Source: Bacillus_AB infantis_B (lineage in GTDB: Bacteria; Bacillota; Bacilli; Bacillales; Cytobacillaceae). Taken from it: a stretch of 64,000 nt of DNA. The translations under genes and the position numbers were made by a program. The notes beneath the pieces are model-generated. The model saw only the letters and a program-made list of their open reading frames with translations, had not been told where the DNA came from and did no database searches. Location: assembly GCF_008180445.1 (NCBI RefSeq), contig NZ_VTER01000003.1:186001-250000 (forward strand), given 5' to 3'. The first letter of the stretch is position 1, and every line of letters begins with the position of its first letter. Positions 9,461 through 17,922 of this stretch are shown here, one piece after another.

Positions 9461-10114
9461 GTGATACCGCTGATTATTCATATACTTGCAGGAGGCCCGG
9501 TGGAACTTCTTCCGGAACTTGTACCTGCAGATGAAGGGGATATTTGGGCAGGTGTGGACCGGGGAGTCTTTACCCTGCTCTCAAAAGGTATTGTCCCGCA
9601 GGCCGCTTTCGGCGACTTCGATTCAGTATCTCCCGATGAGATGATGAAAATCCGGGAATCAGTAAAGAAAGTCCAGCTGTTCAACCCTGAGAAAGACGAA
9701 ACCGATATGGAGCTTGCCATCATCTGGGCACTGAAGCAGGAACCGGAAGCGATCAAAATATATGGAGGGACCGGGGGACGCCTCGACCACTTCTTTGGCA
9801 ATGTTCAGCTCCTCATCGGGCCGCTCCTGAAAGGCGCAAGCACCCATATCGAGCTGATAGACAGCAGAAATATCATTTATGCCAAAGGCCCGGGGGCTTA
9901 TTCTGTCCTGCCCTTGGAGAATATGAAATATGTCTCCTTCGTCCCCGTGACGAGCCATATACAGGACCTGACGCTCGAAGGCTTTAAATATCCGCTGAAA
10001 AATAAATATGTCCCGCTCGGGTCTACCCTGTGCATTAGTAACGAACTTAATCATGATTATGGTACTTTTTCATTTACCGAAGGCATAATAATGGTGATAA
10101 GGAGTCATGATTAA
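9461..10114 (+). CDS. thiN: Thiamine pyrophosphokinase
   Basis: It makes thiamine diphosphate from thiamine and ATP. Family motifs visible are HILAGGP near the N-terminus, GVDRG, FGDFDSVS, KDETDMELA and GGTGGRLDHFFGN, which bind nucleotide and thiamine. The start is uncertain. GTG 9461 has only a weak upstream site. CTG 9470 lies 6 bases after AGGTG (9459-9463) and would give an N-terminus (LIIHILAGGP) like that of relatives. No ATG is available. Length is about 214-217. Position between rpe and spoVM matches Bacillus yloS/thiN. Confidence 0.93.
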   Translation: MIPLIIHILAGGPVELLPELVPADEGDIWAGVDRGVFTLLSKGIVPQAAFGDFDSVSPDEMMKIRESVKKVQLFNPEKDETDMELAIIWALKQEPEAIKIYGGTGGRLDHFFGNVQLLIGPLLKGASTHIELIDSRNIIYAKGPGAYSVLPLENMKYVSFVPVTSHIQDLTLEGFKYPLKNKYVPLGSTLCISNELNHDYGTFSFTEGIIMVIRSHD

Positions 10115-10218
10115 AAGTATTAAACAAAGTGTACTCATCTTAATCTTTTGAATATGATGGTAAGGGCGCAAAAGAGGACAGAGAGATTTGCGGTTAGATG
10201 GCGAGGAGGGACATATCC

Positions 10219-10299
10219 ATGAAGTTTTATACGATTAAATTGCCGAAGTTTTTAGGCGGACTTGTCCGCGCGATGCTAGGAACCTTCAAAAAGGAATAA
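10219..10299 (+). CDS. spoVM: Stage V sporulation protein M (26 residues)
   Basis: This tiny amphipathic peptide marks the convex forespore membrane and anchors SpoIVA for coat and cortex assembly. The product begins MKFYTIKLPKFLGG and ends RAMLGTFKKE. It is 26 residues long, exactly the known size, and almost identical to the Bacillus subtilis peptide. The ATG lies 8 bases after AGGAGGG at 10204-10210. Its place between thiN and rpmB is the conserved one. In Bacillus it is expressed from a mother-cell sigma-E promoter; no unambiguous promoter was assigned here. Confidence 0.97.
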   Translation: MKFYTIKLPKFLGGLVRAMLGTFKKE

Positions 10300-10345
10300 A
10301 AGTGATAGATCCATAGCAGAACGTACAAAAATACCACACCTTCAG

Positions 10346-10379
10346 CAGCATCCGGACAGCGGATGCTGATTTTTTTTTT
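10346..10379 (+). terminator. Terminator after spoVM
   Basis: A perfect 9-bp stem, CAGCATCCG with CGGATGCTG, has a 5-base loop and is followed by about 11 T residues. Confidence 0.9.
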
Positions 10380-10426
10380 GCAAAAAGGAAAAAGAAGCAA
10401 TTACAGTTTGCGGGGGCGGAGAAATA

Positions 10427-10454
10427 AAAAAGGACATCCGCGGGATGTCCTTTT
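10427..10454 (-). terminator. Terminator after rpmB
   Basis: A near-perfect palindrome, AAAAGGACATCC with GGATGTCCTTTT, sits just beyond the rpmB stop. Read on the minus strand it ends in a T run. Confidence 0.85.
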
Positions 10455-10461
10455 CGAGCTG

Positions 10462-10650
10462 TTACACTCGTTCTACTTTACCTGATTTAAGCGCTCTTGC
10501 AGAAACCCAAACACGTTTAGGCTTACCGTCTACAAGGATGCGAACTTTTTGAAGGTTAGCTCCCCAAGTACGCTTGTTTGCATTCATAGCGTGGGAACGC
10601 TTATTGCCTGAAGTTGTTTTTCTACCTGTTACGACACATTTGCGTGGCAT
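10462..10650 (-). CDS. rpmB: 50S ribosomal protein L28
   Basis: This 62-residue L28 begins MPRKCVVTGRKTTSGN and contains SHAMNANKRTWGANLQKVRI, nearly the same as Bacillus L28. Only one cysteine is present, so the four-cysteine zinc site of some L28 forms is absent. The ATG is preceded by TAGGAGGG. It is monocistronic and convergent with spoVM, the only minus-strand gene of the housekeeping block. Confidence 0.97.
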   Translation of the reverse strand: MPRKCVVTGRKTTSGNKRSHAMNANKRTWGANLQKVRILVDGKPKRVWVSARALKSGKVERV

Positions 10651-10844
10651 GTATATTTCCCTCCTAACTCACAAAGCTTGAAACTATTTTTTCATGCTTT
10701 CATTTGCAATGATCATATTGCTCAATCTAAGTAATGGAAAAACAGTAACGAGTATGTTTTTCGGCATTAAAAGATACTTTAATAATTTATCATACAACCC
10801 AAATGAATGCAATAGTTGTGATGCAACCTTTCAAGAAAATTTCC

Positions 10845-10876
10845 TTGACATAGTATACGGGAAGCTGCCCTATAAT
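10845..10876 (+). promoter_or_regulatory. Candidate sigma-A promoter for asp23-fakA
   Basis: A consensus TTGACA (10845-10850) and a consensus TATAAT (10871-10876) lie upstream of the asp23-like gene. The spacer is 20 bases, longer than the usual 17, so activity may be weak or need help. No other gene is supported between 10651 and 10964. Confidence 0.5.
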
Positions 10877-10964
10877 AAGAAAGGGGAAGTATAGCTTTTA
10901 AATTTATCTTTGATATAGTAAAATGACTTTAGTCAAGGAGCAATTTCCAAAGGGGGAACGACTC

Positions 10965-11327
10965 ATGTCCATTGAATTAAAAACGAAATTCGGGCAAATT
11001 GATATATCTAATGATGTGATCGCTACTATTGCCGGAGGCGCAGCTGTTGACTGCTACGGTATTGTAGGGATGGCTTCCAAGAATCAGATTAAGGACGGGC
11101 TTACGGATATTCTGCGCAAGGAAAACTTTACACGCGGTGTGATTGTGCGCCAGGAAAGCGAAGAAGTACATATCGATATGTATATTATTGTGAGTTATGG
11201 AACGAAAATTTCCGAGGTTGCCCACAACGTGCAATCAAAAGTAAAGTACACCCTTGATAAAACTGTTGGACTTGCCGTTGACTCGGTTAATATTTACGTT
11301 CAGGGAGTTCGTGTAACGAACCCGTAG
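10965..11327 (+). CDS. Asp23/Gls24 family envelope stress protein (YloU-like)
   Basis: This 120-residue protein begins MSIELKTKFGQIDIS, with the Asp23 features IAGGAAVDCYGIVGMAS and IVSYGTKISEVAHNVQ. Asp23-family proteins are small, abundant and usually membrane-associated, and linked to envelope stress; the molecular role of the YloU branch is not settled. ATG 10965 is chosen because AAAGGGGG (10949-10956) precedes it at a good distance, while the ATG at 10923 lacks a site. It is followed 16 bases later by fakA, a conserved pairing. Confidence 0.9.
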   Translation: MSIELKTKFGQIDISNDVIATIAGGAAVDCYGIVGMASKNQIKDGLTDILRKENFTRGVIVRQESEEVHIDMYIIVSYGTKISEVAHNVQSKVKYTLDKTVGLAVDSVNIYVQGVRVTNP

Positions 11328-11343
11328 TGAGGAGGAAAGATTT

Positions 11344-13026
11344 GTGTCAATTACAGTTTTAGATGGAAAGCGTTTCGCGGAAATGGTGATGCAGGGTGCA
11401 AACCACTTATCCTCTAATGCCAAATATGTAGATGCGCTAAACGTTTTCCCGGTTCCTGATGGAGATACAGGAACCAATATGAATTTATCGATGACTTCCG
11501 GAGCAAAGGAAGTCAGGAATAATGTCCAGGCGCATATTGGAAAAGTGGGCACTGCCCTTTCAAAAGGATTATTGATGGGTGCCCGCGGGAATTCGGGTGT
11601 CATCCTGTCACAGCTGTTCCGCGGCTTCTCTAAAGCAATTGAGCAAAAGTCTGAAATTACAGCAAGCGAGTTTGCAGACGCGCTGAATACTGGTGTCGAG
11701 ACCGCCTATAAAGCTGTCATGAAGCCGGTTGAAGGGACGATCCTGACCGTTGCAAAGGATTCTGCCAGGAGGGGTGTCCAGGCTGCGCAAAACGAGGACG
11801 ATATCATCAAAGTCCTTGAGGAAGTCCTGAAGGAAGCAAAAGCTTCGCTGAACAGGACGCCTGACCTGCTGCCTGTACTGAAGGAAGTCGGTGTCGTGGA
11901 CAGCGGCGGGCAAGGCCTTGTATTTGTCTACGAAGGCTTTCTTGCTGAGCTGAAGGGCGAAAAGCTTCCTGACGCACCTGCCTCTCTTCCGAGCATGGAT
12001 GAAATGGTAAATGCCGAACATCATAAATCAGTCCAGGGGCATATCAATACGGCAGATATCGAATTCGGCTATTGCACTGAATTCATGGTTAAGCTTGAAG
12101 AAGAAAAACTGAACGGAAAAAACTTTTCTGAAGATCTTTTCCGTCAGGATCTTAGCCGTTTCGGTGATTCCCTTCTCGTCATAGCCGATGAAGAACTGGT
12201 GAAGGTACATATTCATTCCGAGCAGCCCGGAGATGTGCTGAGCTATGGCCAGAAATATGGCAGCCTGGTGAATATGAAAATTGAAAATATGCGCCAGCAG
12301 CACACAGACATAGTGGGCGAGACACATACCCCGCTGAGGACCGGAGAACCTGCCAAAACAAACGAGAAGCTTGAATACGGCATTGTAGCTGTGTCTATGG
12401 GCAGCGGCATTGCTGACCTTTTCAGAAGCATCGGCGCCCATGTTGTCATTGAAGGCGGCCAGACAATGAATCCGAGCACCGAGGACATTGTGAAGGCAAT
12501 AAAGGATGCGAACGCCAAAAAGATCATCATCCTGCCAAACAACAAGAACATCATTATGGCTGCCCAGCAGGCTGCCGAGGTAGCGGAGGAAGACGTTGCT
12601 GTCATTCCATCCAAAACTGTGCCGCAGGGTATGGCTGCACTGCTTGCTTTCAATCCGGGTGCAGGCCTTCCGGACAATGAAAGCGGCATGAGCGAGGCTT
12701 TAAGCCATGTCAAGACAGGACAGATCACTTTTGCTGTCCGTGACACGAGCATCGACGGCCTTGAAATCGAAAAAGAAGATTTCATGGGCATCGCTGATGG
12801 CAAAATCGTTGTCAAAGACAAGGATAAGACGGAATCAGCCAAAAAGCTCCTCACCCATATGATTGATGAGGATGCTGAAATCATTACAATCCTTAAGGGC
12901 GAGGATGCATCCGAGGCAGATCTGGAAGCCATTGCGGACTTCCTGGAAAAAGAATACGAAGACATCGAAGTTGAAGTGCATGACGGCAAACAGCCATTGT
13001 ACGCCTTCATCTTTTCAATCGAATAG
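11344..13026 (+). CDS. fakA: Fatty acid kinase catalytic subunit (DAK2 domain, YloV)
   Basis: FakA phosphorylates exogenous fatty acids presented by FakB (DegV-family) partners, feeding PlsX/PlsY phospholipid synthesis. The N-terminal DhaL-like ATP-binding domain shows LNVFPVPDGDTGTN with the Mg-binding aspartates and GARGNSGVILSQLFRG. A middle FakB-interacting region and a C-terminal DegV-like half complete 560 residues. Translation starts at GTG 11344 after GAGGA. The FapR-controlled lipid genes lie nearby (15.3 kb). In B. subtilis sdaAB-sdaAA separate this gene from recG; here they are absent. Confidence 0.92.
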   Translation: MSITVLDGKRFAEMVMQGANHLSSNAKYVDALNVFPVPDGDTGTNMNLSMTSGAKEVRNNVQAHIGKVGTALSKGLLMGARGNSGVILSQLFRGFSKAIEQKSEITASEFADALNTGVETAYKAVMKPVEGTILTVAKDSARRGVQAAQNEDDIIKVLEEVLKEAKASLNRTPDLLPVLKEVGVVDSGGQGLVFVYEGFLAELKGEKLPDAPASLPSMDEMVNAEHHKSVQGHINTADIEFGYCTEFMVKLEEEKLNGKNFSEDLFRQDLSRFGDSLLVIADEELVKVHIHSEQPGDVLSYGQKYGSLVNMKIENMRQQHTDIVGETHTPLRTGEPAKTNEKLEYGIVAVSMGSGIADLFRSIGAHVVIEGGQTMNPSTEDIVKAIKDANAKKIIILPNNKNIIMAAQQAAEVAEEDVAVIPSKTVPQGMAALLAFNPGAGLPDNESGMSEALSHVKTGQITFAVRDTSIDGLEIEKEDFMGIADGKIVVKDKDKTESAKKLLTHMIDEDAEIITILKGEDASEADLEAIADFLEKEYEDIEVEVHDGKQPLYAFIFSIE

Positions 13027-13035
13027 CCTTACCAG

Positions 13036-13064
13036 GAAATAGAAGGGGATGCCCCTTCTATTTC
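13036..13064 (+). terminator. Hairpin after fakA, probable terminator
   Basis: A perfect 13-bp stem, GAAATAGAAGGGG with CCCCTTCTATTTC, has a 3-base loop 10 bases after the fakA stop. The following T tract is poor, so termination may be partial. Confidence 0.6.
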
Positions 13065-13182
13065 TATCTATGCAGGCAGGCAATGCCCCCCCCGAAACTT
13101 GCCGAAGCTCCCAAATGATATCCCCGGATGCATCCGCAGCCATATCCTTCCTATAAAGTATAATCGAAATCAGGTGATTAAT

Positions 13183-15222
13183 ATGTTGAACGAACCAGTT
13201 ACAAGTATAAAAGGAATAGGTGCAGAGACGGCTGAAGCACTGGCAGATATGAATATTTCGACTGTCGGCGCCCTTTTGGAGCATTTCCCGTTCCGCTATG
13301 AGGATTACCGGCTTAAAGATCTGTCAGAAGTCAAGCATGAGGAAAGGGTTACAGTGGAAGGGAAAATTCACAGTGAGCCTTTGCTTACTTATTACGGGAG
13401 AAAACGGTCGCGCCTGACGATAAGAGTCCTTGTCGGCCGTTATTTGATTCAGGCTGTATTTTTTAACCAGCCTTATTTAAAGAAGAAATTTGCCATCAAC
13501 GATTCAGTTACGATTACAGGGAAGTGGGATCAGCACCGCCAGATGATTTCCGCCAGTGAAATTCATCTTGGGGAGAATGCAGTTTCCAAGGATTTCGAAC
13601 CTGTTTACGCAGTGAAAGGCAGCATTACCGTCAAAGGAATACGCAGGTTCATTGGACTGGCATTCAGCCAGTATGCTGACAGCATTGTGGAGACACTGCC
13701 TGAGCGGCTTCTTGAGCAGTATAAGCTCTTGAACAGGAAAGATGCCCTCAGGGCGATGCATTTTCCGGGCGGGCCCGAGGATCTGAAGCAGGCAAGGCGC
13801 AGATTTGTATATGAAGAATTCTTGTATTTCCAGCTCAAAATGCAGGCGCTCAGAAAATTTGAGCGTGAGCAGTCACAAGGGATCATCCAGACGTATGACC
13901 TGAAAAAGCTGAAAGATTTCATCGGATCGCTTCCTTTTCCTTTGACTGGGGCCCAAAAAAGAGTAGTGAATGAAATCCTGTCCGATATGAAATCCCCGTA
14001 CCGGATGAACAGGCTCCTTCAGGGGGATGTAGGCTCCGGCAAGACGGTCGTAGCCGCAATAGGTTTATATGCAGCAGCAACAGCAGGGTATCAGGGAGCG
14101 CTGATGGTCCCGACAGAGATACTTGCCGAGCAGCATGAGAAATCTCTCAAAGAACTCCTCGAACCGCATGGCCTGACGTGTGAGCTGCTGACAAGCTCTG
14201 TCAAGGGAAAGAAGAGAAAAGATATCCTCGCCAGGCTGGCGGAAGGGGAAATCGATGTTTTGATCGGTACTCATGCCCTCATCCAGCAGGAAGTCGAGTT
14301 CAAGCGGCTCGGATTTGTCATAACAGACGAACAGCACCGGTTCGGGGTAGAGCAGCGCAGGGTGCTCCGTGAAAAGGGTGAAAGCCCTGATGTCCTGTTC
14401 ATGACAGCGACCCCGATTCCAAGGACGCTTGCCATAACGGTGTTCGGAGAGATGGATGTATCTATTATTGATGAGATGCCTGCAGGCAGGAAGACAATCG
14501 AAACTTACTGGGCAAAGCAGGAGATGCTCGACCGGATTCTCCAATTCATGGAGAAAGAGCTTTCAAAAGGGAGGCAGGCGTACGTCATTTGCCCGCTGAT
14601 CGAGGAATCGGACAAACTGGATGTCCAGAATGCGATCGATGTCCACAGCAATCTGACTTTCTATTATCAGGACCGTTATAAAGTAGGGCTGATGCACGGC
14701 AGGCTCCATCCGGAGGAAAAGGATGAAGTGATGAAAGCTTTCAGCCGCAATGAGATCCAGGTTCTTGTATCTACGACTGTCGTTGAAGTTGGGGTCAATG
14801 TGCCCAATGCTACCATTATGGTAATCTATGATGCTGAAAGATTCGGGCTGTCCCAGCTGCACCAGCTGAGGGGAAGGGTCGGAAGGGGAAGCGAACAGTC
14901 TTATTGCATACTTCTTGCAGACCCAAAATCAGAGGTTGGGAAAGAGCGGATGAAAATCATGTCTGAAACGAATGACGGATTTGTTCTCAGTGAAAAGGAT
15001 TTGGAACTGAGGGGGCCGGGAGACTTTTTCGGCCGCAAGCAAAGCGGGATGCCGGAGTTCAAAGTGGCTGACATGGTCCATGACTACCGGGCTCTTGAAA
15101 CGGCACGGAATGATGCATCGAAGCTGATACAGTCCAGCATCTTCTGGGAAGGGCCGGAATATAGGATGCTGAGGGAATATCTTAAAAATACAGGCGTATT
15201 CCAAGGGGAAAAGCTTGATTGA
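13183..15222 (+). CDS. recG: ATP-dependent DNA helicase RecG
   Basis: RecG regresses stalled forks and migrates Holliday junctions. It has an N-terminal wedge/OB region, then helicase motifs: GDVGSGKTVVAA (Walker A), ITDEQHRFG (DExH box), TATPIPRTL (motif III) and QLRGRVGRG (motif VI). ATG 13183 is preferred, preceded by CAGGTGAT at 13171-13178, and gives 679 residues beginning MLNEPVTSIKGIG. The ATG at 13099 would add an unsupported 28 residues. Confidence 0.96.
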   Translation: MLNEPVTSIKGIGAETAEALADMNISTVGALLEHFPFRYEDYRLKDLSEVKHEERVTVEGKIHSEPLLTYYGRKRSRLTIRVLVGRYLIQAVFFNQPYLKKKFAINDSVTITGKWDQHRQMISASEIHLGENAVSKDFEPVYAVKGSITVKGIRRFIGLAFSQYADSIVETLPERLLEQYKLLNRKDALRAMHFPGGPEDLKQARRRFVYEEFLYFQLKMQALRKFEREQSQGIIQTYDLKKLKDFIGSLPFPLTGAQKRVVNEILSDMKSPYRMNRLLQGDVGSGKTVVAAIGLYAAATAGYQGALMVPTEILAEQHEKSLKELLEPHGLTCELLTSSVKGKKRKDILARLAEGEIDVLIGTHALIQQEVEFKRLGFVITDEQHRFGVEQRRVLREKGESPDVLFMTATPIPRTLAITVFGEMDVSIIDEMPAGRKTIETYWAKQEMLDRILQFMEKELSKGRQAYVICPLIEESDKLDVQNAIDVHSNLTFYYQDRYKVGLMHGRLHPEEKDEVMKAFSRNEIQVLVSTTVVEVGVNVPNATIMVIYDAERFGLSQLHQLRGRVGRGSEQSYCILLADPKSEVGKERMKIMSETNDGFVLSEKDLELRGPGDFFGRKQSGMPEFKVADMVHDYRALETARNDASKLIQSSIFWEGPEYRMLREYLKNTGVFQGEKLD

Positions 15223-15228
15223 AGCAGG

Positions 15229-15280
15229 AAGCAGACGGAGACAGAACGGAAAAGTTCTGCCTTGCGCTCTGCTTTTTTTT
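15229..15280 (+). terminator. Terminator after recG overlapping the fapR -35 box
   Basis: AGCAGA and TCTGCT close an imperfect stem that contains an inner CAGAAC/GTTCTG hairpin, followed by nine T residues. The right arm contains the fapR -35 element. Confidence 0.65.
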
Positions 15281-15290
15281 TGTATATACT
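15262..15290 (+). promoter_or_regulatory. Promoter of the fapR-plsX-fabD-fabG operon
   Basis: TTGCGC (15262-15267) is separated by 17 bases from TATACT (15285-15290). The FapR operator follows directly, over the expected transcription start. Confidence 0.75.
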
Positions 15291-15294
15291 GCTA

Positions 15295-15311
15295 TTAGTA
15301 CCTAGTCTTAA
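15295..15311 (+). promoter_or_regulatory. FapR operator
   Basis: The 17-bp sequence TTAGTACCTAGTCTTAA matches the known FapR box (left half TTAGTACCT identical). It starts 5 bases after the -10 box. FapR bound here would block its own operon until malonyl-CoA releases it. Confidence 0.85.
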
Positions 15312-15330
15312 TATCTCGGCGGTGGAGGAT

Positions 15331-15900
15331 ATGAGAAAAAACAAAAAAGAACGCCAGCAGCTGCTGGTTGAAACGATAAAGGATAATCCCTTCATTACAG
15401 ACGAGGATCTGGCCGACCGTTTTTCAGTCAGTGTCCAGACCATTCGGCTCGACCGTCTCGAGCTGTCCATCCCTGAACTGAGGGAAAGGATCAAAAATGT
15501 TGCGGAGAAATCCTTCGAGGATGAAGTCAAATCTCTTCCCATTGATGAAGTCATTGGGGAAATCATTGACATAGAACTTGATAATACGGCCATTTCTATA
15601 TTTGACGTAAAAGAAGAGCATGTATTCAAAAGGAACCGGATCGCCCGCGGCCATCATCTTTTTGCACAGGCTAACTCACTGGCTGTCGCTGTCATAAATG
15701 ACGAGCTGGCACTAACGGCTAAAGCCAACATCCAATTTACCCGTTCTGTTCATCAGAATGAGAGGGTGATCGCAAAAGCAAAAGTCGTTGGGATCGACAG
15801 CAGCTCTGGCAGGACACTTGTAGAGGTTTCAAGCTTTGCGAACAATGAACTGGTTTTCAAAGGCGAGTTCGATATGTTCCGTTCCCATAGAGAAGCATGA
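15331..15900 (+). CDS. fapR: Fatty acid and phospholipid biosynthesis repressor FapR
   Basis: FapR represses fatty acid and phospholipid genes and is released by malonyl-CoA. The N-terminal helix-turn-helix (about 20-45) contains FITDEDLADRFSVSVQTIRLDRLELSIPE in consecutive helices. The C-terminal hotdog domain carries HVFKRNRIARGHHLFAQANSL, the malonyl-CoA-binding region. ATG 15331 follows TGGAGG and gives 189 residues, matching Bacillus FapR; the upstream ATG at 15262 lies inside the promoter. It heads a plsX-fabD-fabG operon, and a FapR box lies just upstream, so it is likely autoregulated. Confidence 0.97.
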   Translation: MRKNKKERQQLLVETIKDNPFITDEDLADRFSVSVQTIRLDRLELSIPELRERIKNVAEKSFEDEVKSLPIDEVIGEIIDIELDNTAISIFDVKEEHVFKRNRIARGHHLFAQANSLAVAVINDELALTAKANIQFTRSVHQNERVIAKAKVVGIDSSSGRTLVEVSSFANNELVFKGEFDMFRSHREA

Positions 15901-15934
15901 AAATAATCCGTTAACAAGCAGGGGATGATGCAGA

Positions 15935-16939
15935 ATGATGAAAATAGCGATAGATGCAATGGGCGGTGACAACGCCCCAAAGGAAATTGTACTCGGCGCC
16001 ATGAAGGCTGCTGCCGAATTCAAGGACATACATATTACACTTGTCGGTGACGAAAAGAGAATCAGGGAGCATCTGGCAGAGAGTGAGAGGATTGAAATCA
16101 TCCACACAGAAGAGATGATCCTTGGCACCGATGAACCAGTCAGGGCTGTCCGTAGGAAGAAGGATGCTTCTATGGTCCTGGCTGCAAGGCAGGTCGCTGA
16201 TGGCAATGCCGATGCCTGCATTTCAGCCGGCAATACAGGCGCACTGATGGCGGCAGGATTATTTGTTGTAGGAAGGATCGACGGCATTGAAAGGCCGGCA
16301 CTATCGCCGACTTTGCCGACAATAGATGGCAAGGGATTCCTCCTGCTTGATGTAGGAGCAAATGTCGATGCCAAACCTGAGCACCTACTGCAGTATGCGG
16401 TCATGGGCTCGATATATTGTGAAAAAGTCAGGGGCATCTCTAACCCCCGCGTAGGCCTTTTAAATATCGGCACAGAAGAGAAAAAAGGAAATGAACTGGC
16501 CAAGAATGCATTTGGACTGATCAAGGATGCCGGGCTTAATTTTGTCGGAAATGTAGAAGCAAGGGACCTTCTGGAAGGTGCGGCAGATGTAGTTGTTACT
16601 GACGGCTTTACAGGGAATATGGTTCTGAAGACGATAGAAGGCACCGCCTTATCCGTCTTTAAAATGATGAAAGAAGCGATGACAAGCAGCCTGAAGAGCA
16701 AGCTGGCAGCGGCAGTGCTGAAGCCGGATCTTGTCCAGCTGAAATCTAAAATGGACTATTCGGAGTACGGCGGTGCAGGGCTGTTCGGACTGAACGCTCC
16801 TGTTATCAAGGCCCATGGGTCCTCTGACAGCAATGCGCTCTACAGCGCAGTCAGGCAGACCCGCGAAATGGTTCAGAATAATGTGGCGGACACAATAAAA
16901 GCAGCAGCGGAAAAGCTGCCTGGAGCAGGCAGAGAATAG
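15935..16939 (+). CDS. plsX: Phosphate acyltransferase PlsX
   Basis: PlsX makes acyl-phosphate from acyl-ACP for the PlsX/PlsY route to lysophosphatidic acid. Signatures are KIAIDAMGGDNAPKE at the N-terminus, AGNTGALMAAGLF and YGGAGLFGLNAPVIKAHGSS near the C-terminus. Two adjacent ATGs (15935, 15938) follow AGGGGAT, and either may be used. Length 334 is normal. It lies 34 bases after fapR within the same operon. Confidence 0.96.
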   Translation: MMKIAIDAMGGDNAPKEIVLGAMKAAAEFKDIHITLVGDEKRIREHLAESERIEIIHTEEMILGTDEPVRAVRRKKDASMVLAARQVADGNADACISAGNTGALMAAGLFVVGRIDGIERPALSPTLPTIDGKGFLLLDVGANVDAKPEHLLQYAVMGSIYCEKVRGISNPRVGLLNIGTEEKKGNELAKNAFGLIKDAGLNFVGNVEARDLLEGAADVVVTDGFTGNMVLKTIEGTALSVFKMMKEAMTSSLKSKLAAAVLKPDLVQLKSKMDYSEYGGAGLFGLNAPVIKAHGSSDSNALYSAVRQTREMVQNNVADTIKAAAEKLPGAGRE

Positions 16940-16974
16940 CCTGCAGATTTCTTTGAAAAGGAGAATCAGAGAAA

Positions 16975-17922
16975 ATGGGGAAAATTGCATTTTTATTTCC
17001 TGGCCAGGGCTCTCAGACGGTTGGCATGGGGAAATCTTTGGCAGATTCAGATGATAAAGTAAAAGCTGTCTTTGACCAGGCAGACCAAAGGCTGAATGAC
17101 AAGCTTTCAAGCCTGATATTTGAAGGGCCGCAGGAGACACTGACATTAACGGTCAATGCCCAGCCGGCGCTTTTGACGACAAGCATTGCCATTTTATCTA
17201 AATTCCGTGAATCCGGCATCAAAGCTGATTTTACAGCGGGCCACAGCCTTGGTGAATATACTGCCCTTGTCGCTGCAGGCAGCATTTCTTTTGAAGATGC
17301 TGTGCATGCAGTCAGAAAAAGAGGCGAGTTCATGGAAGCTGCGGTTCCAAATGGTGAAGGCACAATGGCAGCAGTCCTTGGCCTTGGCAGAGATGAACTG
17401 CGTGCGGTGACAGAGGAAGTTTCAGCGGGAGGGCATCCTGTACAGCTGGCAAACCTGAATTGCCCAGGGCAGATTGTAATATCCGGCTCAAGGCAGGGCG
17501 TGGAAGAAGCTTCAGCAAAAGCAAAAGAAGCAGGCGCCAAGAGGGTCCTTCCTCTTGATGTCAGCGGACCGTTCCACTCATCTCTCATGAAGCCGGCAGC
17601 AGAGAATTTGCGGGGTGTCCTGGACAGCATCACCGTTTCCGATGCACAAATTCCAGTCATCTCCAATGTCAGAGCCGCGGAAATGACGGAATCAGGGGAT
17701 ATTAAAGAAAAGCTTGTCCAGCAGCTCTATTCCCCGGTGCTGTGGGAGGATTCCATTGAAAGGATGATCGGCCTCGGTGTCGATACATTCATTGAAATAG
17801 GCCCAGGGAAAGTTTTATCAGGGCTTGTGAAAAAAATAAACCGCTCAGCCAAAACATATGCTGTTTCAGATGAAGCAAGCTGTGCGGCTGCAATTGAAGC
17901 AGTAAAGGGGGAACAGCAATGA
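16975..17922 (+). CDS. fabD: Malonyl-CoA:ACP transacylase
   Basis: FabD loads malonyl groups onto acyl carrier protein. It has the oxyanion motif PGQGSQ, the nucleophile elbow GHSLGEY with Ser91, and PFHSSLM containing the catalytic histidine. Length 315 is typical. AAAGGAGAATC precedes the ATG. Its last 4 bases overlap fabG, indicating coupled translation. Confidence 0.97.
   Translation: MGKIAFLFPGQGSQTVGMGKSLADSDDKVKAVFDQADQRLNDKLSSLIFEGPQETLTLTVNAQPALLTTSIAILSKFRESGIKADFTAGHSLGEYTALVAAGSISFEDAVHAVRKRGEFMEAAVPNGEGTMAAVLGLGRDELRAVTEEVSAGGHPVQLANLNCPGQIVISGSRQGVEEASAKAKEAGAKRVLPLDVSGPFHSSLMKPAAENLRGVLDSITVSDAQIPVISNVRAAEMTESGDIKEKLVQQLYSPVLWEDSIERMIGLGVDTFIEIGPGKVLSGLVKKINRSAKTYAVSDEASCAAAIEAVKGEQQ

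Noticed and set aside
10694..10894. 66-codon plus-strand frame between rpmB and the asp23-like gene
   Set aside because: No ribosome binding site, no recognisable protein, and it covers the promoter region.
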